In this document: in pieces, positions 59,643 through 64,000 of the stretch
How positions within the stretch are numbered: position 1 is the stretch's first letter
How the letters are laid out: every line of letters begins with the position of its first letter
DNA from: an archaeon
GTDB lineage: Archaea > Thermoproteota > Nitrososphaeria > Nitrososphaerales > Gagatemarchaeaceae
Assembly: GCA_016432545.1 (NCBI GenBank)
Contig: CP066694.1
Span: 620,001 to 684,000, forward strand
Length of the DNA: 64,000 nucleotides
Reading direction: 5' to 3'
Translations under genes and position numbers: made by a program
The notes under the pieces: model-generated
What the model was told of the DNA's origin: nothing
What the model saw: the letters and a program-made list of their open reading frames with translations, nothing else
Database searches by the model: none

Positions 59643-59917
59643 GCGGATGCTTTGTCCTCGGGCCCCGAGGGGCGTGGACCTGATAAAAGCCATACCCCCT
59701 GAAAGAGCGCAGCGTCTCGAAGGATGGAGATTGCAGTCGAAAGGGAGGTCGAAATCCTGGGCGACCGGATGGAATAGGAAAGGGTCGATGCCCTGAGCTT
59801 CGACTCCACTTCGAGGCCGGGTGGGAGGTTGGCGTTGTCAGGGGCAAGGACCTCTGCGAGAGAGAGCGCAGCGACTTCGGACCGCGAAGCGATTGAAAGC
59901 TGGACTTCGGCCCTCAA
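59639..59917 (-). CDS. pcc1: KEOPS subunit Pcc1
   Basis: 92 aa. Dimerisation subunit of the KEOPS complex, which makes t6A in tRNA. LAEVLAPDNANLPPGLEVES and the LSTAISILRDAALFQGVW helix are the Pcc1 pattern (aL-PDN near the start). The TTG start overlaps the stop of the DHH nuclease gene and its own stop overlaps serS. Small and easily missed. Confidence 0.82.
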   Translation of the reverse strand: MRAEVQLSIASRSEVAALSLAEVLAPDNANLPPGLEVESKLRASTLSYSIRSPRISTSLSTAISILRDAALFQGVWLLSGPRPSGPEDKASA

Positions 59918-61320
59918 GGAGAGACCCGCTCAGCGATGGCCTTGGAGAAGGCGTCGGCCATCGAGGCCGGGATCTTTGCCCCTGCTGCCATCGAGTGGCC
60001 CCCACCCACCCCAGACACGGCCTCGGCCGAATCGCGCATCAGCTTGGCCAGGTTTACCACCCCTGGATAGGAGTCCCCGACCCTGGAGGAGACCTTGACG
60101 TCAGAGTCCCGGCTCGTCGCGAATCCCACCACGACCTTGTCCCTGTAGCTCGGGGTCGAGGTCAGGATCGAGAGCACAGGACCCAGGAGCTTCTCGTCGA
60201 CCGCCCCCTCGCCCCTGACCAGCACGAGCGAGCCCTGCGTGGAGATCCTCGAAGGGTCGGAGGTGAGAGACTCCAGGGCTCTGCTGATCCCGGCCCTGTA
60301 GTCTGACAGCGTCTTCATTGCGGCGGCCAAGGACTCGGACCTGTCCCCCAGGCAGACCGCTACCCCGACCCCTGAGGCCTCCATCCGCCCGCAGGAGTTG
60401 AGCAGAGTTCCAAACTCCCTGGCGTCCCTCAGGGGCGTGTAGGGGTCCTCGAGCTCGAGCGTGTAGACCTCCCCGAAGAGCCCGGCGAGGGCCTCTGTTG
60501 CTCCTTCCGCCTGCCCGACCATGCTCGCGAGCACCTCAATGACCTTCTTCTTCTCGTCAGCGCTGAGAGATGAGACCGAGCGCCAGACACTTCCTTCCTT
60601 CAGGGCGAGCCCGGATTGGTGGAGCGCGGCGAGGATGGCGTCCTTGTTCCCGGTGACGCCCTTGAGGAGCGGAGTAGATGTCAGCGCGACTGACTCGTGA
60701 ACGGGACGCGTCTCTCGGCCGGTCAGCATCAGGTCGTTGGCCGTGGAGATGAGGCCCGCCGACTGCGCGTGCTCGAGCGCGGCCCTGTTGAGCCCTGTCA
60801 GGGACCTGCCCGGCCCGGAGTCCTGCCTGTCCGCGAGCGCGCCGACGACCGCGAGCGATGCGAGGGCCCGGGCGGACGGGTCCACCGAGGCGGCGAAGAA
60901 GTAGGCCATAGTCGAGGAGCAAGCCTCTCGACCGCCATCGTATCCATAGGCCCAGGCGTTGACCACCGACGGCCTCTGGGAGTCACTTTCCTTGATCTGA
61001 TGGTGGTCGATGACCAGGTACCTTCCGGCGAGAGCCGACTCGAGCTCGTCGAGGAGGGTCGAGGCCAGGTCGGTGAGGATGTAGTAGTCGTACTTCTGGG
61101 AGGCCAACGCGGCTACTCCCTTGGGGTCCAGGTCAGGGACCGTTCTGAGTGTGATGTTGGCCCGGGCAGACTTCAGCGCCGAGAAGACGAGAGAGCCGCT
61201 GCAGAGGCCGTCGGCGTCGATGTGGGTGACTGCAAGGATCCTCTTCCCGGACTGGGCGAGCTCCACCATCTGGGGAGCGAGGGATGCGTATCGGGCTCTG
61301 AGGCCTTCCGGGTCGGGCAT
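59914..61320 (-). CDS. Archaeal RecJ-like DHH-family nuclease
   Basis: 468 aa. DHH phosphoesterase: THIDADGLCSGSLVF, LVIDHHQIKES and a C-terminal DHHA1 region with GVGGGHSMAAGAKIP. Archaeal members act as single-strand exonucleases, one being GAN, which binds GINS, and others work on RNA. Which type this is cannot be set. ATG start 19 bases after uS15. Confidence 0.87.
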   Translation of the reverse strand: MPDPEGLRARYASLAPQMVELAQSGKRILAVTHIDADGLCSGSLVFSALKSARANITLRTVPDLDPKGVAALASQKYDYYILTDLASTLLDELESALAGRYLVIDHHQIKESDSQRPSVVNAWAYGYDGGREACSSTMAYFFAASVDPSARALASLAVVGALADRQDSGPGRSLTGLNRAALEHAQSAGLISTANDLMLTGRETRPVHESVALTSTPLLKGVTGNKDAILAALHQSGLALKEGSVWRSVSSLSADEKKKVIEVLASMVGQAEGATEALAGLFGEVYTLELEDPYTPLRDAREFGTLLNSCGRMEASGVGVAVCLGDRSESLAAAMKTLSDYRAGISRALESLTSDPSRISTQGSLVLVRGEGAVDEKLLGPVLSILTSTPSYRDKVVVGFATSRDSDVKVSSRVGDSYPGVVNLAKLMRDSAEAVSGVGGGHSMAAGAKIPASMADAFSKAIAERVSP

Positions 61321-61339
61321 CGGAAGGACCAGCCTCCGG

Positions 61340-61789
61340 CTAGGCTAGCTGTGCGACCACGGCCGTGTACTTGAAGTCGTTGGGGAGCAGGGCCCTCTGC
61401 TTGTAGTACTTCGAGAGCCTGTAGATCTTGGCTTCGACAAGCTCGAGAGAGTGAACGTTCTTGCGGTCGCTCCTGTGGGTACGGAGGTGCCTCTGCACCC
61501 TCTGCGCCCTGTCGATGAGGTCCTGAAGGTCCTGTGGCATCTTCGGTGCGGCGTTGCCTTCCGCCAGGATCTTCGAGATCGAGGAACCGAGCATCGGCTT
61601 CACCAAGGGGACTCCGTAATCGTCCCTGAGGGCGGTGCCTATCCGACTAGGAGAGATCCCGTCCTTACCCATCTTGAGAACTACGGAGCGGACTTCCTCC
61701 TTGCTCGTGGCGACCCACGCGGGGACGACCTTGCTGATCGGCCGAGTCTGGTGAGACTTTCCGTGCCTGTGAGAGTGAATCCTTGCCAA
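61340..61789 (-). CDS. rps15: 30S ribosomal protein uS15
   Basis: 149 aa, the long archaeal form. RIHSHRHGKSHQTRPISKVVPAWV at the N-terminus, then the S15 core with HLRTHRSDRKNVHSLELVEAKI. TTG at 61789 restores the conserved N-terminus, which the longest open frame obscures with unrelated sequence. Confidence 0.95.
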   Translation of the reverse strand: MARIHSHRHGKSHQTRPISKVVPAWVATSKEEVRSVVLKMGKDGISPSRIGTALRDDYGVPLVKPMLGSSISKILAEGNAAPKMPQDLQDLIDRAQRVQRHLRTHRSDRKNVHSLELVEAKIYRLSKYYKQRALLPNDFKYTAVVAQLA

Positions 61790-61851
61790 TCGGAAACTTC
61801 GGGCGGCTTCTGGGCGCTGGGCTGATAAACGTTGCCGGGGGCAGGAGTCTG

Positions 61852-62472
61852 TTAGGCCACCCGGGCGTACCTTCCCCGCCTCTCGATGCTCGCAAGTTGC
61901 CTTTGGACGTCTCTCGAATGCTTGGGGCCCGCCACCTCCGCGTATCCTTCCAGGAAGGCGCGCATGCCTGCCGCGGAGATTGAAGGATGGGCTCCGACCG
62001 TTGTCTCCTTGGCCAGGCGCAAGTCCACGGCGAAGTCCTCGAGCCTCGTCGTCCGGGAGGAGAGGCCGAAGTCGAGGAGGACCGGCCCCGCGTCCCTGAG
62101 GATCACGTTGGCGGTGGTAACGTCGCCGTGGACCATCCCGGCGAGATGAAGCTTCGCGATGCACCTCCCGAGCGCCCTGAAGTGACCCGGCGCACCATTG
62201 GGGGACCTCTCGACCCTGTCCTTCATCCTCTCGCCCCTTACCCTCTCCATGACGATGGTGGCGGCTGGCGGGTCGACGAAGTAGACATGGGGAGACTCGA
62301 CCCCTGCCTCCTTGGCATGGTGGGTCATCTCAGCTTCCCGTGTCGTCCTTGAGAGGCGGATCGCGTCGTCGAGGGCTGCGAGCCTGTACCTCAGGGGGCG
62401 CCGCACCTTGAGGATCGCTTCGAGACCCTCCCACCTTCCTTCCAGGATGTCGGCCTCGGCGCCCCTGAACAG
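61852..62472 (-). CDS. bud32: KEOPS kinase Bud32, non-standard start
   Basis: About 206 aa if read from CTG at 62472. Small atypical kinase/ATPase of KEOPS: RGAEADILEG near the N-terminus, LKVRRPLRYR holding the ATP-binding lysine, HGDVTTANVILRD catalytic loop, DFGLSSR and a basic C-terminus. The only ATG/GTG/TTG in frame (GTG at 62406) comes after the ATP-binding lysine, so the real start must be upstream. A CTG or a frameshift from kae1, whose stop lies in the adjacent frame, are the options. Confidence 0.82.
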   Translation of the reverse strand: MFRGAEADILEGRWEGLEAILKVRRPLRYRLAALDDAIRLSRTTREAEMTHHAKEAGVESPHVYFVDPPAATIVMERVRGERMKDRVERSPNGAPGHFRALGRCIAKLHLAGMVHGDVTTANVILRDAGPVLLDFGLSSRTTRLEDFAVDLRLAKETTVGAHPSISAAGMRAFLEGYAEVAGPKHSRDVQRQLASIERRGRYARVA

Positions 62473-62488
62473 AAGGGCGCCCCGGTAG

Positions 62489-63478
62489 TCAGCTCCTCCA
62501 GGGGATGTCGACAGAGTCGACCCTCCATGATTGCTTTACGTCCGCCTCCGCGACCGGGACGCTGATCCCTGCGGAGTGGGCGAGCCAACCGGTCCACGCA
62601 ATCTGGGCGCCGCAGTCCCCGCTGAGCTCCGGCGGGGTCGAAGCGACCCTGGCGCGGTGCCTCCGAGCCATCTTTGTCATCATCGATGAGAGCCTTCGGT
62701 TCGCCGCCACCCCGCCGACTATGAGGACCTCTTTCTTGCCGGTGAGGGCGAGGGCCCGCTCCGTGACCTCTGCCACCATCGCGAAGGCAGTCTCTTGTAT
62801 CGAGTAGCAGAGGTCTTCGAAGGAGCGCCCTCCGTCAAGGAGCGACTTCGCGGCGGTCAGGAGCCCGGAGAAGGAGACGTCGTTGCCTTTCACGGAGTAG
62901 GGGAGTGGGATGAAGTTCTTCGAGCGCCTGGCGGCGGCTTCGATGGCGCCCCCGCACGGAGAAGAGAGCCCGGCGTGCCTGCCGAACTGGTCGAGGAGCT
63001 GCCCGAGTGTCAGGTCGAGCGACTCGCCCAGGACTCTCCACCTTCTACCGCCGAACGAGATCACCATCGTGTGGCCGCCCGAGACGAGGAGGACGATGGG
63101 ATCCTTCGCGCCCGTCACGAGACACCCGAGCTCGATGTGGCCGACCGCGTGGTTGACTGGTACGAGAGGGACGTTGGCTGCCAGCGCCAGCGTCCTGGAG
63201 ACGACCGCCCCGACCCTGAGGCAGGGGCCCAGGCCTGGCCCCATCGAGTAGCAGACTGCGGAGACCCTCTCGAGGGGGACCCCGGCCTCGCCGAGGGCGT
63301 GTCTCAGGACCCCTTCTGCCGCCCTCTGGTGGCTCTGGGAGGCCTCGAAGGGGTGGATGCCCGAGCCGGCGGGCGCCTTGAAGACGTTCTTGGAGTTCGA
63401 CAGTATCTTCCCAGTGGAGGTAACCACCGAGACAGAGAAGGTGTGGGCCGTGCTCTCTATGCCGACTGCGTATTCCAA
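62489..63478 (-). CDS. kae1: tRNA t6A synthase subunit Kae1
   Basis: 329 aa. Transfers threonylcarbamoyl to tRNA A37 within KEOPS. VNHAVGHIELGC holds the metal-binding histidines, SGGHTMVISFGG and LLDQFGRHAGLSSP follow, ending ...VDIPWRS. TTG at 63478 gives the family start EYAVGIESTAHTFSV. Its stop lies 17 bases before the CTG proposed for bud32; many archaea fuse the two proteins, this one does not in the reading shown. Confidence 0.93.
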   Translation of the reverse strand: MEYAVGIESTAHTFSVSVVTSTGKILSNSKNVFKAPAGSGIHPFEASQSHQRAAEGVLRHALGEAGVPLERVSAVCYSMGPGLGPCLRVGAVVSRTLALAANVPLVPVNHAVGHIELGCLVTGAKDPIVLLVSGGHTMVISFGGRRWRVLGESLDLTLGQLLDQFGRHAGLSSPCGGAIEAAARRSKNFIPLPYSVKGNDVSFSGLLTAAKSLLDGGRSFEDLCYSIQETAFAMVAEVTERALALTGKKEVLIVGGVAANRRLSSMMTKMARRHRARVASTPPELSGDCGAQIAWTGWLAHSAGISVPVAEADVKQSWRVDSVDIPWRS

Positions 63479-63485
63479 AGCGAGC

Positions 63486-64000
63486 CTACATCTTTCTCGA
63501 CTGGCGGTAGAGGTCGCCGAGGATGTTGATGTAGGGCTTGACCTCCACCAGGAAGTCCTCGAACTTCCCGCGCTCGAAGGTGGCGTTCCTCTTCCCCCCG
63601 TCGATCGCAATCTTCGCGGCAAGGACTATGCCCCCGCTCCTGTCGGGCGTCGACCCTAGGCTAGGGAAGTGTATCAGGGCGCCGTACCCGACTTTCTTCT
63701 TCCCCTTGGTGAAAACCACGTTGTAGTACATGCTGAGGGTCTTTGTGAACTGGCGGAGTTGCTTCTCCCTGCTCTCGCTGCGCTTGACGTTGTCGAAGTC
63801 CGCGCGCGCGAGCGTGTCGATCATCTCCTTGAGCAGCTTCATCTCCCCGACCTTGTTGGTGTATCCAGCGTATTCGATCGGCATCTGGTACACGCTGTGC
63901 ATGACAGAGTCCCAGTCGTCGATGACTGCGAAGGTGTCGGTGTCGAGGTTCATCTCGCGCTTCAGCTCGTCCGAGAGGATGTCCTCGAGCGTCAGCTTCT
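63486..64000 (-). CDS. Unknown protein, 5' end beyond window
   Basis: At least 171 residues; the frame stays open to the edge (KLTLEDILSDELKREMNL upstream of the first visible Met). The sequence has helices (GEMKLLKEMIDTLARADF), then GKKKVGYGALIHFPSLGS and a GGIVLAAKIAIDGGKRNATFERG segment. No family recognised. It ends seven bases before kae1, so it is probably in the same transcript. Confidence 0.7.
   Translation of the reverse strand, partial: KLTLEDILSDELKREMNLDTDTFAVIDDWDSVMHSVYQMPIEYAGYTNKVGEMKLLKEMIDTLARADFDNVKRSESREKQLRQFTKTLSMYYNVVFTKGKKKVGYGALIHFPSLGSTPDRSGGIVLAAKIAIDGGKRNATFERGKFEDFLVEVKPYINILGDLYRQSRKM

Noticed and set aside
62489-62600. Kae1-Bud32 as a single fused gene
   Set aside because: In the given sequence kae1 ends in TGA with a normal family C-terminus and bud32 lies in another frame; fusion would need a frameshift, so it is reported as a question only.
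1-64000. CRISPR arrays, rRNA genes, replication origin
   Set aside because: No regularly spaced repeats, no rRNA-like sequence, and no Cdc6/Orc1 gene with origin boxes were seen.

Overview
This is a GC-rich stretch of archaeal chromosome (roughly 60% GC by eye). Archaeal hallmarks include the archaeal-order S10/spc ribosomal protein cluster with eL19, eL32, eS4 and the RNase P subunit Rnp1, plus archaeal adenylate kinase, Cbf5, a group II chaperonin (thermosome), FEN1, aEF-1beta, Dph5, TruD, Pth2, KEOPS subunits, a tRNA with introns, and TATA-box promoters with near-leaderless genes. The gene families (translin family, SufBCD with a Rieske protein, bacterial-type SerRS, uL22 sequence style, YVTN propeller surface proteins) suggest a Thermoproteota/Nitrososphaeria-like (thaumarchaeal) lineage. 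That placement is inference; no 16S rRNA or lineage-specific marker is present.

Layout. 1-12,151 (minus): one long run from uL22 through uS3, uL29, rnp1, uS17, uL14, uL24, eS4, uL5, uS14, uS8, uL6, eL32, eL19, uL18, uS5, uL30 and uL15 to secY, adk, an EMC3/DUF106 membrane protein, cmk and a truncated cbf5. Genes abut or overlap and TTG starts are frequent. 12,348-15,883: sdhAB and a convergent membrane-anchor gene. 15,945-21,657 (minus): a SUF iron-sulfur assembly cluster (sufC, sufB, sufD, Rieske protein, sufS, sufU) with a shared palindrome upstream of sufC and sufB. 21,741-38,440: a secreted Ig-like repeat protein, a GAF protein, an aquaporin, the thermosome with its own palindrome, an isoprenoid-pathway GHMP protein, a HEAT protein resembling half of deoxyhypusine hydroxylase, reverse transsulfuration enzymes, a YVTN beta-propeller protein and a GT39-like membrane protein. 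38,491-39,311: a tRNA-Lys(CTT) gene interrupted by three introns, beside an AT-richer LAGLIDADG endonuclease gene. 39,401-46,956: a Dph5-DUF357 fusion, an RibL-type nucleotidyltransferase, translin, an EamA transporter, an Hjc-like nuclease, a thioesterase, threonine dehydratase, FEN1, aEF-1beta and small zinc ribbons.

47,003-50,011: an intact mobile element, defined by perfect 51-bp terminal inverted repeats and an 8-bp target duplication (CTGAGAAG). It carries an IS6-like DDE transposase with SWIM and zinc-ribbon domains, an AbiV-type abortive-infection protein, a 46-residue ribbon-helix-helix regulator facing three copies of CACCTAT, a 30-residue coupled ORF, and two membrane proteins. This is the most unusual part of the window: a small regulated transposon carrying a defence-type gene, inserted directly upstream of a host TATA box.

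50,036-64,000: geranylgeranyl reductase, pth2, truD, a TrxR-like ferredoxin reductase, eL15, serA, an FAD oxidoreductase, a YchF-like GTPase, eS1, serS, pcc1, a RecJ-like DHH nuclease, uS15, bud32, kae1 and a truncated unknown gene. Three KEOPS subunits lie within one translation-related run. bud32 has no ATG, GTG or TTG start that would keep its ATP-binding lysine.
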